Shown here piece by piece: positions 23,051 to 33,904 of a stretch of 64,000 nt of DNA (its first letter is position 1; every line of letters starts with the position of its first letter). The DNA is from Porpolomopsis calyptriformis (taxonomy: Eukaryota > Basidiomycota > Agaricomycetes > Agaricales > Hygrophoraceae): positions 1,054,001-1,118,000 of the forward strand of contig OX621170.1 of assembly GCA_951640195.1 (NCBI GenBank), in the 5' to 3' direction. The position numbers and the translations under genes are program-made. The notes under the pieces were generated by a model, which made no database searches, was not told where the DNA came from, and saw only the letters and a program-made list of their open reading frames with translations.

Positions 23051-23187
23051 TGTGGGAGTTTGAATAAAACAACGAGAAACGGCAGTATGCTACATGTTCA
23101 AATGCTCTACGCTTAGATTTGGGAACGAAAATAGTTGTGTCTCTGTATGCAAGTTCTCCAAGCAACAAAGTCGCCAATGTTCACAAC

Positions 23188-24705
23188 CTACGACACTTTC
23201 ACGAATCTACAGTGGGGAAATGTACCAGTTAGCGGAACCAATGACACAAGTAAAGACGTACGTTGCATCGACTTGTTTCAGCTGAGGCAAGTACATGATA
23301 ATTTTTCTTCTGTATGCCCCATCGTTCGTCTGACATGGGTTAGCCTCGAGATAGAGAGTTTCCAAGGTCGATATTGCTCCCAGTTGGGGTTCCAATGATT
23401 GCAAATCCGGAATCTGATTTCCATTCATCTGTGATAACTTGAAGATCAAGAGGATGGAACCAAGGTTTTAAAAGCATACCCATAACTCTTCAAGCGATGT
23501 TAGATGTGCAACATTTTCCAACGTGGAAATGAAGTTATTCCCCAAATCGAGCGTCTTCAGCTTGACCTGGAGCTTTTCATCAATGGCTAGGAAGATTGAG
23601 GTATCTCGAGGGACTCACATTCCCTTCAAGCCCTTCCATTATTTTGATGCCATTATGGCTCAAGTATAGCTCAAGTAGATCTTCGAGCTCTGCGAGTCCT
23701 TCTAGCTTGGTTACCCGATTGGATTGCAAGGCCAGAATCTTTAATCGTTTCAAACAGCCGAGATTCTGCATAGCAGTCAGTGCGATAGATAATAACGATT
23801 TGAATGAAGCAACCTCGAGCTTGGTGATCTTGTTTTTACCTAGCCACAATTCCTCGAGATTGACGAGTGCGTCCAGATTCTCTATTTTCTGGGGGTATCA
23901 ATGGTGAGTATGAGTGCCGTTGATGTGAAGTAAGGTGCGTACCCGTATCTTGTTGCCTCCGAGCTCCAGACTTCTTAAACTGGTTACAGACTCGAAGCCT
24001 GTTATTTTATAAATTCGATTTTGGACAAGATATATTGTCTTCAAAGATTTGAGATACTGGAGAGTTTCGGGCACCGCTCGGAGGAGGTTGAAAGACAGGT
24101 CAAGGACACTGCCAGGATCCGATTCTTTCAGTAATAGTTGGTAAACGATGACAACAAACAGTGACGAACGAAAGGTTTGAAAGATTGTTGAGCGCGTCTC
24201 CAACGGTTTTGACCCCATTGTCGTACAAGTCCAACTCTTCCAGTTTTGTAAGTAGTCCGAATACCTCGGGATCCAATCGTTTGACCGAGTTCTGGCGGAG
24301 GCAGAGTTTCCTCAACGAATCAGCAAAACGGGCCAACCGAAGATTAACAAGAGAGGAAATGCGTAGATGGATAAGCTCCAGCTCCTGTGTTTTTCAACGA
24401 ATTAGGACTGCGGAATGAAGAAAACGAACGAGAAACTTGCTTCTGTCTCGTCCGGAAAGTCTTCGAGAAAGTCAGTTTCTCCCGCGTCTTCAGCCTCATC
24501 CTCTGGTGTTTCCTCTCGGTCATCTTTGGCGCTTTCAGGAATGGGCAATGCGACCCTGGCGCTGTGGCCTGAACTACAGAACAAAATTACTGTAACAGCC
24601 GCGACAGTCTTCATTCAAGTCGCCGTACCGCTCTGAGGCAACCAAGGTTTCTTCTGAATCGCACTCCGAAGGAGTGATGTGCGTGGAATGGCTAAGTTCC
24701 TCCAT
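23188..24705 (-). CDS. SDS22: Protein phosphatase 1 regulatory subunit Sds22
   Basis: The N-terminus MEELSHSTHITPSECDSEET is acidic, with a further acidic exon (ESAKDDREETPEDEAED). It is followed by about eleven 22-residue leucine-rich repeats, for example LRKLCLRQNSVKRLDPEVF, LEELDLYDNGVKTV, LKTIYLVQNRIYKITGFESV, LRSLELGGNKIRKIENLD, LEELWLGKNKITKLE, LKILALQSNRVTKLEGLAEL and LLELYLSHNGIKIMEGL. The C-terminal LRR cap reads YLEANPCQ then YLPQLKQVDATFVKVS with TAG at 23188-23190. Sds22 binds PP1 and guides its nuclear, mitotic function. A phase-2 donor (gtacgt) before the last 17 nt is needed to reach the stop. Exons are short and often cut inside repeats. Confidence 0.93.
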
Positions 24706-25086
24706 GGTGCTTGGATTGAGAGTGGTAATCGGAGTAACCTTGAATTGTCCCTGAAACGGAATTTCCTGCTCTTCTCATGAACGGACCCACCGGTCGATTG
24801 TATCTATAGAATGGCCATTTAGATAGAATAGGCTAGCCACATATTCAAATGTCCAAGTAGCTGATCTGATGTTGCATTGATCAACTCCCATACTTTTTAA
24901 AGTAGAAAATTTTATATAACAACGGCCAGCTTGGCTGCGATCATGAGGGGCAGCAAAGGATAGTAGAGTATTTTAGAGAAAGAAAGGGAAACAAACGGAA
25001 AGAGGCAAAAAAAAAAAAAAAAAAAGAAGAGGAAGAAGGAATTACCGCCTAAGTGGAAAGAAGGCACACATATCATTCCAATCAGT

Positions 25087-27570
25087 CTACCGACGCTCAT
25101 GGGTCAGCATAGACCTCCTCGACTGTTGCTTCGGCTCGGCCGAAATAGGGGTTGGGGGTAGTTCGCGATCTTTCTCTCGCTCCCGTTCAAACGAGGCCGG
25201 GGCGGTAGTCGAAGTCAATGGGGAATGTGATATCGGGGACGCCGATGATAACATCGGAGAGAGGCGATCCGAGTATGACATATGATCCATAGAAGTATTG
25301 TGTATTACTGGGGGATTAGATAAGGGTGAGGGGACCGAGTAGAAGGAACCCGTGCTGTTGTTGTAAGGTTGGCGGCCATCGCCGGGTTGATTTTGCGACT
25401 GTGGGGAGTAGTGTACAAAGTTGACGGATGACGCGGGAGGAGATGGCGACGGGGTTAAGGTGTCTAGCGCATGGTGGCTAGATTGAGAGTATACCTCGCT
25501 GCCAGAGTTGGAGCCGGTCGAGAAGGAGTTGTCGTAACCGCCTCGCCGGAGAGATCCATACGACTGAGAGGCTGACACGGGGGGCGTCGCCGACTCTCTT
25601 TTCGCAGCCGCAGCGCCCTTATCCTTGCGTCGGCGCTGTGATGTCAGAGTGTGTCCTTCCTTCTTGGCCCGTGAGCGGGCATAGCGAAGGCCGCAGCTGA
25701 ATTCAGCCATGTGAGAATGACATAACCGTCAAAGGGAGTGAGGGCTAGACTTACGCGTTACATAGTTCTTTCTTGCCGCTTGGCCCCTTCCTCCACTCGG
25801 GGCTCTGTGTAGCTTTGCAACTCGAACATTTTAAAACGCCTATGGGACGGTTGCCGGCTCCTCGACCTCCAGGAGTATATTGATCCCTGGTTGTTCCCGG
25901 ACTCACACGGCGTCTCGGGGGAGGCACGGGATCGTTCGGCGTACCAGGTGACGTACTTTCGGCACTCTCTGTAGCCGAGTACGAATAGGTTGGGGAGCCT
26001 TGCGGAGTTGCGGATTCAGACTCCATGTAGGATGATGACTGAGAGGGCCAGTGCTGAGCTTGCTGTGGAGAAGGGTACGATCCAGAACGCAAGTTGCTCA
26101 CTGCCTGAGGAAGAGGCGACGTGGAGTGAGCGGGGCTTGGTGAATTCCAAGAATGATATTGCTGTTGTGATATTGATGGTTCCCCGCCTTGGGACCAATG
26201 CGAAGGAGAATACTGCGCGACTTGTTGGGATGGCTGGGATAGATAATGGTTGTAAGAAGCAGAGGATGGAGGAAGGGCATAGGTGCTGCCATGTTCATAG
26301 TATTGTTGATGAGACGACTCTGGGTTTTGACCGTAAGCCAACTGCTGCATGGCTGAGGGTGCCTCGGCAGTAGGTCTAGAAGGAGAATTGAACTTGTGGC
26401 AGGCAAAGATAACAGTGCCTGAAAACATAGCAACCATAAGTTGAGGACTTGGATGAACGAACGAGGGTCACACCGTGGGGTATAAAAACACTCTCCACCT
26501 CGCCCATGACGGCGGACATGTTTTGTAATGCTTTGTATCTCCTGGTGCAGCTGGTTTTTGCGTCATTCCCGTTCCGGACGCTTGTCCCGATCTGCACGTC
26601 TTCCACCAGCTTTGCAAAGTCTCTCCCGGTCGGTCCTTGACCTTGATCGTTGTCTGGGGGCCAGCTCAGGAGTAAAGGTCGGCCTGGTTGGTTCGACAGA
26701 ATTTGGAAAACTCGGGTCATGGTTCCAGACTGGGGGATGCACATGAGGAGACGACGATAGAGGAGCTGGACTTGCTCCATGCCCATCCCGGTGGTGCCGC
26801 ACCAATTTGTCCAACCGGTCTTGTTCAGCTCGTCGTTGTCAGCCGGAGTAAGATCGACGACTGCATGGATGAAGCAAAGGACAAGGCCTTCAGCGGCCCA
26901 GTTGATGACGATGTCGACGGCCATGTAGTTGCTGTCGGCCAGGACCTTTTCGGCATCCATCCATAGCGGGCCGGTGCCTTGGTAGCCAAGCTCACGACGA
27001 ACTTTGAGGAGGCGTGAAAACCGAACGCTGGGGGGAATAAGGGGTGTCAGACGAGATGAGGACGAGGGCTGGGTGACGTACCGGGTGACACTGCCGTGGA
27101 GCGTTCTACTCTCGAGGACGCTCCCCAAATCATGTTTGGCAGAGGCTTGCTCATCAGGGTGAACGAAGACGAGGAGAGACTTCCCGATGAGACCGTTGGC
27201 CTGCTCGCCGAGGTGACTGGTGAGAACAGGGTCGGTGTAGATGAAATGGAGGTCTGAGGATAGGAGTGCCCAGTCTGGGGGAGAGAGTGAGTGAAGTTGA
27301 TCGAAAAGATGATCGCCAGCTGGAGTGGGACGTACAGCAACGAGTTTCGCCGACTTTAGGTAAGTTGGGTTGGGAGTGATCGACAAAGGCGAGCTGATCA
27401 GTGTTCTGAAGCTGAGGACTGGAATGAGGAGGAAAAGGTTGGTCTGGGTAATCGTCGAAAGAAGAAGGGGGCATTTGAATCTTGTTGGGTTGATTTTGGT
27501 CTGAGAGGTCTGACAAGTTTTGGCGTGAAACATGTTCGTAGCCTCGTTGCGACTGCATGAGGAAACTCAT
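25087..27570 (-). CDS. PAS-domain GATA-type zinc-finger transcription factor
   Basis: ATG at 27570 (MSFLMQSQRGYEHVSRQNLS). After an intron a PAS-like fold begins, WALLSSDLHFIYTDPVLTSH and GLIGKSLLVFVHPDEQAS, then VRFSRLLKVRRELG; a second conserved block is YMAVDIVINWAAEGLVLCFI. A Gln/Ser/Pro-rich region follows (26020-26370). The single GATA finger reads CSSCKATQSPEWRKGPSGKK, ELCNACGLRYARSRAKKEG: C-X2-C-X18-C-X2-C with a basic tail, split by an intron after CNA. The C-terminal 170 residues are Ser-rich. Domain order resembles White-Collar-2-type regulators, but the finger tail (RYARSRAKKEG) differs from what I know of WC-2, so I do not assign that name. Divergent from the ankyrin gene with a promoter of about 460 bp. 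Confidence 0.85.
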
Positions 27571-28029
27571 GGTAAGTAGAGTAAAGGCGTGGAAAAGACG
27601 AGGAGGTGTGAGGGTGCGATTGATGGGAGATTATGCTAAGCTCGAAAGGCAGTGAGATCGAACTGAAAGGAATCGATCTTAGGGGCAGAGTTCGTCCGCT
27701 CGGTCTGACCTCGAATCCGAGCCAACGAGTGTCAACAGCCGACTGGCAGACTGCTATCGAACGTATTTTCGCTCGTTTCTCAATTTCTCGCATCCAACAC
27801 ATCGCCCTCTCTTTTCTTACCCGACTCCCCCGTCTGCGTTCACGGTTGCAGTCCGTATCGCACTCCCAAAAAAGGGCCTCGCGGCATCCGATCGGTACGA
27901 GATCCGCATTCGAGATCCGATATCTCTCTTCACCTACGTGCACCTGCAACTAGACAGTCTGTATTGCGTTTTAACGTGCAGTTTACACCTTGATTTATCG
28001 TGATCACGCGGACTTGCACCAGCATCGCC
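27571..28029. promoter_or_regulatory. Divergent promoter region, GATA factor / ankyrin gene
   Basis: 459 bp between two oppositely directed starts. It holds pyrimidine-rich tracts near 27775-27830. I see no clear GATA-site cluster, so self-regulation is not supported by eye. Confidence 0.5.
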
Positions 28030-29007
28030 ATGGTGATGTCAGAAAAAAATCTTTGGGTCGCCGCTGGTGATGGTGACCTGGTGCGTTCACTCCCCTTCGC
28101 TCCCAACGCCTTCTCATCCAATCCCAGAATCGTGTCCAGGTAAGCGCACGTTTTTGCAGTGTGAGATAACGCTACAGTCTTCCAGACATTGATCGAACAA
28201 GGACGCAAGTTTTTTCCAACTTCTTGGCATTCTCATTATCATTTCGTATTTGTCCAGTAGTGTCTCCGGACGAGCCAGATGCCTTTACTTACACACCCAT
28301 GTCAAATCTTCTCTCCATCCCTTCTTCGTCTCGTGCTAATCTCTTCCTTGCAGGCATGCCGCAGCCTCATACGGCCATCTTCACGTCCTCGACTATCTTA
28401 TCTCTCGAGGTCCGCCTCACTCTTCCGAACCACAGCCCACCGTCTCATCTTTTTTTCAGGTGGAAACGTAAACGTAGCCGATAGCGATGGTGATACCCCG
28501 TTGTTCACCGTTGAAAACGTAGAAACCGCACGGTTCTTGGTCGAACACGGTGCCACAGTGCACATTCGAAACAACGAAGGTGTTTCGGTGCGCCGCACCC
28601 TTAAACATATGACATTGCCATATAACAAACAGGCGTCTCTGCAGCCAATAGAACAAATCGCAGAAGACTTCCCCCAAGTTGCAGACTACCTTCGTTCGAC
28701 TATTCCAACCGGAGCTCCTGCAGTCCCGAGTGAATCGCATCAACCCTCCCAGCATCAGCAGAATATGATATCCGAAAATCTTACGTCATCTTTGATGCTC
28801 TCCGTGCAGGAAATTATGCAGCGTGCAGAGCTTGAAGGCCGAGATCCAGAGGAAGAACTGCGGCAGGCGGTTTGCAGGACCGTGTTGGAGGGTGTCGCAA
28901 CAGGCTACGAGATCACTGTTGACTCGATGGAGACTGGAAAAGAAGAGGAACACCGTGGCCCTCATGGGGTCAAAAGGAGACGGGGGAATGATGGACTGGG
29001 TCCATAA
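28030..29007 (+). CDS. Small ankyrin-repeat protein (yeast YCR051W-like)
   Basis: The first exon gives MVMSEKNLWVAAGDGDL; the second in-frame ATG at 28036 is equally possible. Spliced exons give NRVQ|TLIEQGLVSPDEPDAFT, TYTPMHAAASYGHLHVLDYL, ISRGGNVNVADSDGDTPLF and VETARFLVEHGATVHIRNNEG: three ankyrin repeats close to the yeast YCR051W family. A helical tail with YLRST and a Glu-rich helix ends at RRRGNDGLGP. One intron must use a GC donor (GAC|GCAAGT) for the frame to hold. The protein is probably a nuclear or cytosolic adaptor; its function is not established. The N-terminal exons are tiny (4-15 codons), so their borders are approximate. Confidence 0.82.
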
Positions 29008-29334
29008 ATTGGTCCTCAACAGAAATTCTGATCATGATCGTGATCGTACTGATCACTCGATCTACCATTTGACCTGCCACGCAAGCTTGAGCTCCTTAAT
29101 CAACTCATCGAGCTCGACATCCACTGTATTTGACAAGCGGCTCAGCTACCCTCACCCAAACAAGTTGCCGGATCTCTGCATGGAATTAAGGAAGAACGAA
29201 CCCAATCCTCAAGTCGCCGAAAATCGGACCAAACGTCGGGCTTCGACACGAAACTTGCCATTTCCAGTAACACCGCAGAAGCAAAAGATGGCGTTGCACG
29301 TGATGGGCCATATCCTTTCAGTCGTTCGTTATTG

Positions 29335-32273
29335 ATGGGATCCTGGGATAAATTCGCGACGCTCTCCGTCTTGATCACACCCGAGGACATAAACAGGCAA
29401 TCCATCCTCCAAAGTGAACCACATCAGACTCCCATCTTGAAGCTCGTAGCCGATGCGCGAGGCAAAGGCTATGATACCATCTGTTTACCACTCACGACCG
29501 CGAAATGGAAGGATCGCTGGACAGACATGTGTCTGCTTCCTGTCGGAGCCGTCCCCGATAGGGATGTGGCCGCTGAGGAGCGTGCCGAAGCATGGAGAGC
29601 CGATCCTGCTTTTCTGCCCGACGAGGTGACCATGTCTCGCTTGGGTGCGTAATTGGTTTGTCTTTGGAGAATTTTGTTTTACGACGATTCTCGTTAGATG
29701 AAGCTCAGAATGTTGTAGTCCTGCTCTCAGATTGGCTGCAACTCGATGCCGCTGATGACTGGGTTCGACATGACGCCGAACTCGTATGTTCACTCGCTTG
29801 GCGTGATCGTAGCTAATGTTTGGACATCTAGGCACTTCAACAGGAACTTTCTTATGCCACATATCTCAATATTCACCATGCCATCCTTCCCCCTCCTCGA
29901 AACCGTGCCTATGTCGCTTCATACGCTCGGACTGTCAGCAACTGTCTCAGAACAATACCCTTCATAAATCTCTCAGTTCGGCTGCCTATCTACGACCCTA
30001 CTACCTTCTCCGCCGACCTATTCGTGGCCTCACCTAATTCTCGTTTTTCCCTTTCCAAGGCCACAACCTTTGCTTCGACGCCACTGCTTGTTGTACCAGG
30101 TGATGTGTCTGCAAGAAATTCAAGGCCTTCACAAATTCCGAGTGATGAATTAAATGTCACTTGGGAGATGTGGGATGTAATCCGTTCCGTTTGCGATTAC
30201 AGCCTTCGGCTGACTTTAAGTGAGCTCTTGCCCACTACCAGAACATTCGCGCTGAACTGTGTTACCTAGCTCTTGATCTCACTCCTCCATTGCCGTCTGT
30301 ATCAGGAGTTCTCAATAAATGGGCCGCTGAATCCGTCCGATTCATTTTCCTTCCATCTTCAACCTTCATCGCAAACACGCCAGGATATCCGGTGCTTCCT
30401 AAAGGCACGCAAAAATTTATCCAAGGAAGCATGGCAGCGAGTACTTCTCTCTTGTTTGCGTGTTTCCCCATTGACGAGATCAGAACCTAGCACCGGCCCA
30501 CGGTGATCTTAACTGGCACAGCACTTGGGCTACATACCCGCGGAGGCGAAACAGCATACGCTCAGTATGTTCGGCATTTGGAAAAAACCAGTCACGCGGT
30601 GCAGGCTCCACAGAAGCTTGGGACCGTCGAAAATTATGCTCAAGGTTATCAGGATTATCTGCAAGCACCGCTGCAAGTCAGTCGACAATTTTTTTTTGTG
30701 GCAACGCAACGCTGATATCATTCACCAGCCTTTGATGGACCACTTGCAAAGTGCGACCTACGAGACATTCGAACAAGACCCTGTCAAGTATACAAATTAC
30801 GAAGAAGTACTTCGTTGACTACATTAAAACGCTTCTTATCTTACTCACCCTTTTAGGCCATGTACCAAGCTTTAGTTGAATGGCCTAGGATGGAACGCAT
30901 GTAAGGTGTTGTTGCTTTACCACAGATAAACTTTTGATTTTTTGGCTCAGTGTCTTTTGCATCGCGGGCGCTGGTCGAGGTCCCATTGTCACCAGATGCT
31001 TGATGGCGATCCAAAAGTCAGGCCGAGACGCTTTTGTTTACGCTATCGAAAAGAATCCAAATGCGTTTATCACGCAAGTCTTTGTCATTTTCCCCTCGTC
31101 CCTTCGTTGAACATCTGTAGTCTGCAAGATCGACAAAAATGTGAATGGGGAACAAGAGTCAAGTTACTCTTTGGCGATATGCGGGTCATTGACCTTCCTG
31201 AGAAAGTTGACATCATCGTCAGCGAGCTCTTGGGTTCATTCGGGGACAACGAACTCAGTCCCGAGTGTCTCGACGGTGCAATGCGATTTTTGAAACGTGA
31301 GTTCTCGAAAATGCCTCATGTTGTTGTCACAATCTTATAGGGTTGTGATAGCGGGTGGAATATCCATTCCGTCATCGTATACTGCCCACATCGCACCGTT
31401 ATCTTCCTCCAAATTGTATAACGAGGCTCGCATCAACCAGAACCCGAAAAGTCTAGAAACTCCATACGTGGTTATGTTCCAAGCGGTCAATATTTTGAGT
31501 GGTAACAGCGGAGGTCCGAGCAAGAGATGTGGACCTTCGATACAAGAATGCTGGGAATTTGACCATCCGAGGAAGGATGCTGTGCTTAACGAGCAGGGTA
31601 CGTCTCTTGATGGTCGCAGGTATAATCTGTCTGACATGAGAAAATGTCGTCAGGCCTCCCTCCGACGAACAGTCATAATACTCGCTCGGCAAAGTTGACT
31701 TTTCACATTCCCCATGCCGGCGTACTTCACGGACTGGCAGGATATTTCGAAGCAATTCTGTACGGGAATGTGGGACTCAGCATCCACCCTCGCCGTAAGG
31801 ACCACGTATCCAAAAATATGCTCAGCTGGTTCCCATTATTTTTCCCTCTGAAGGTTTTTGTTGACACCCTCGCATTCTCAGGCAATTTTGTTAATTTAAT
31901 GTGGTCCCCTCAGGAACCCTTGTACCTTCCAAGCAACTCTGAGCTCCATGTGTCGATTTGGCGATTGACCAATCGACGTCAAGTATGGTACGAATGGTAC
32001 GCCGAGTCCTTCCTATGGCTCCAAACACCTACACCTGTCGATAAGGGTCAGTCATCGCCGTTGTCATCAGACGCTTCGTTTTTGCGTTCGCCTCGGCCTT
32101 ATGTGCCACCTCCGAGTCCGCTCATAGACGCCGTGGATCCATTCTCTTTCCCTGAAGGAAGAGAGAAGACAAGAGGCGGTGACGATACCTTGACGGGGGG
32201 ATCAGGGATAGTCAAGATTGGTCAGACTGCCTTGCACAATCCTGGCGGACGAAGCAGCTGGATCGGACTCTGA
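29335..32273 (+). CDS. PRMT5: Protein arginine N-methyltransferase 5 (PRMT5/Skb1/Hsl7)
   Basis: The N-terminal TIM-barrel part reads GYDTICLPLTTAKWKDRW, then RLPIYDP, WEMWDVIRSVCDY and QLDAADDWVRHD. The catalytic part has the PRMT5 linker QKLGTVENYAQGYQDYLQAP, LMDHLQSATYETFEQDPVKY, the SAM site FCIAGAGRGPIVTRCL, a post-I VYAIEKNPNAF, and the double-E loop SELLGSFGDNELSPECLD. It ends NPGGRSSWIGL. PRMT5 makes symmetric dimethyl-arginine on histones and Sm proteins. About fifteen exons; the intron after SMA needs a GC donor (GCA|GCGAGT...TAG) to restore HRPTVILTGT. The start is uncertain: an ATG at 29335 is in frame, but open sequence continues upstream from about 29150 and a further 5' exon is possible. 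Confidence 0.92.
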
Positions 32274-32401
32274 ACGTTCATAGGTGTGTTCATGTTTGTG
32301 ATGCTAACGGTAACAGGGTGCTTTCCTCCCCTGCACGCCGTATTAGTCTTTCTGTAGATGGCAGTTGGATTTATAATAAATGATCTCGCAAGATTTATTC
32401 T

Positions 32402-32616
32402 CAAAGGAGGCCAAAAAGAAGATTGGACTGAATGTCCTACTGAATGACCTCTAAGACATTCAGTGCAATCTTCTTTTCTGCCTCCTTTGCCCATTTTTGA
32501 AATGATCTGTGGAGATCATCCACCAATTGTGTAAAGTCATTGACACAATTGGTTGACATGAGATTGGGGGATTTTTGCAAAAATGGTCTGAAAAGAAGGT
32601 TGGGCTGAATGTTACT
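32402..32616. repeat. Structured intergenic element with 35-nt inverted repeat
   Basis: Arms 32402-32436 and 32455-32489 are inverted copies matching at 32 of 35 positions, with an 18-nt loop. Two smaller inverted pairs follow: atgatct/agatcat at about 32500-32518, and ccaattgtg/cacaattgg near 32523-32552. A third, direct, partial copy of the left arm (aaaagaaggttgggctgaatgt) lies near 32592-32613. It sits between the PRMT5 stop and the start of the secreted-protein gene. It may be a miniature transposable-element remnant or a strong RNA hairpin in the PRMT5 3' UTR. Confidence 0.85.
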
Positions 32617-32661
32617 TGACCTGTGCCAAGCGAAACTAGCGCACCCTTGGATTCACACCAC

Positions 32662-33578
32662 ATGAAACCCCTTACCGCCTCCGCACTCCTCGCACTGTTC
32701 GTATCTTCCAGTGTGGGTCTTATGATCAATACACCGTGAGTTCGTTGGCAGCCAACTACCTTTTACTGACCAACCCACTCCAGCACGAATGTCGTTGAAT
32801 GTCGTGAGTGTTTCTGGTATCATTGAGTTCTCACCCTGTTTTTTGCTACGGTGTCCGCAGAACCAACACAGTTTACCTGGCAGGAGGGCACTCCTCCCTA
32901 TTATCTGTCTCTCATCCCTGGTTGGTCCAATAGCTTCAGGGGCGACGTGTTCTTACTAACAACCGAACTTCAAGCTGGACAACTTGCCGCGCCTGCTGTA
33001 GGTTTCACATTTTCGACCGCATCCCCCCAATTAGAATGTTACTGAGACAGGAGCATTTCCCCATCAGATAAAGTCGTTTCCCGCACAGACAGGCACAAGC
33101 TACAGCTGGCTTGTTGATCTTCCTCCCGGCACCACTTTGTTAGACATTCTATGATGAGGCACTGCTGATCTCATGCTCAATTCTTGCAGCACCGTGTCGC
33201 TGAAAGATGCTACCGGCCTATCAGCTTACTCCGCCATCGTGACCGTGAATCCGGGTTCGGACGCGAGGTAGTCATCTTCCATTTTTGTGCAAAGTCGTTA
33301 ACGCTCAGAGAGTTCTTCCTCTCCCGGGATAGTTGCCTGAATACAGCTATCACCGAAACCGCCGGGGCCGCAACTGGGCCTGTGGGCAGCACGTAATGCC
33401 GCGTTTCAGTCCATGTTGACTGCGATGTCTTACTGATGACACTAGGAGCACGACAGCAACCACCTCTACGACGACTTCTGGGACCGTCGCGTCTAAGACC
33501 GGTGCTGCATCCTCTGATTCTCCTGGTGCTTTTGGAATGGCAGGTTTCTTGGGCCTCGCAGGGATGGCGCTGCTGTGA
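32662..33578 (+). CDS. Secreted Ser/Thr-rich protein with GPI-anchor-type C-terminus
   Basis: Six small exons. The signal peptide is MKPLTASALLALFVSSSVG. The core reads EPTQFTWQEGTPPYYLSLIP, FLLTTELQAGQLAAPA, YSWLVDLPPGTTLLDI and STVSLKDATGLSAYSAIVTV, then SDDSCLNTA. This is the small beta-sandwich found in many basidiomycete cell-surface proteins (WxxGxPPYxLxxxPG.....F....T....YTWxVDxPAGTSxxxxVxDxxG). A Ser/Thr-rich linker (STTATTSTTTSGTVAS) and a hydrophobic tail GAFGMAGFLGLAGMALL end the protein, as expected for GPI attachment. It is probably a plasma-membrane or wall mannoprotein; the function is unknown. Confidence 0.85.
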
Positions 33579-33904
33579 GACTCTTTTCGGGCACACTCTC
33601 GGATTTCATGGACTTCAGTTTCTTCTCTTCCCCTCTGTCTCATAGATTTGTCCATTCCCATAGACATTGTACGTGGAATATTTCACCACAACGCGTTCCA
33701 GCCCTCTAACACGTGACCGGTGACTTGTCGCGTACGCTAGTGTGAGAAAGGAAGCTGCTGACCTTGAGGTCCTTCAGGAACCGGCCATTGGTCGGCTCGA
33801 TATCGACAACTCAGAGTCAAAGATAAAGCTTTCACGACCCGTTCACGACCGTTTCGAAGTACACATCACGTCCACAAGCAGAATCATTTTCTCTCTCTTT
33901 CGGC

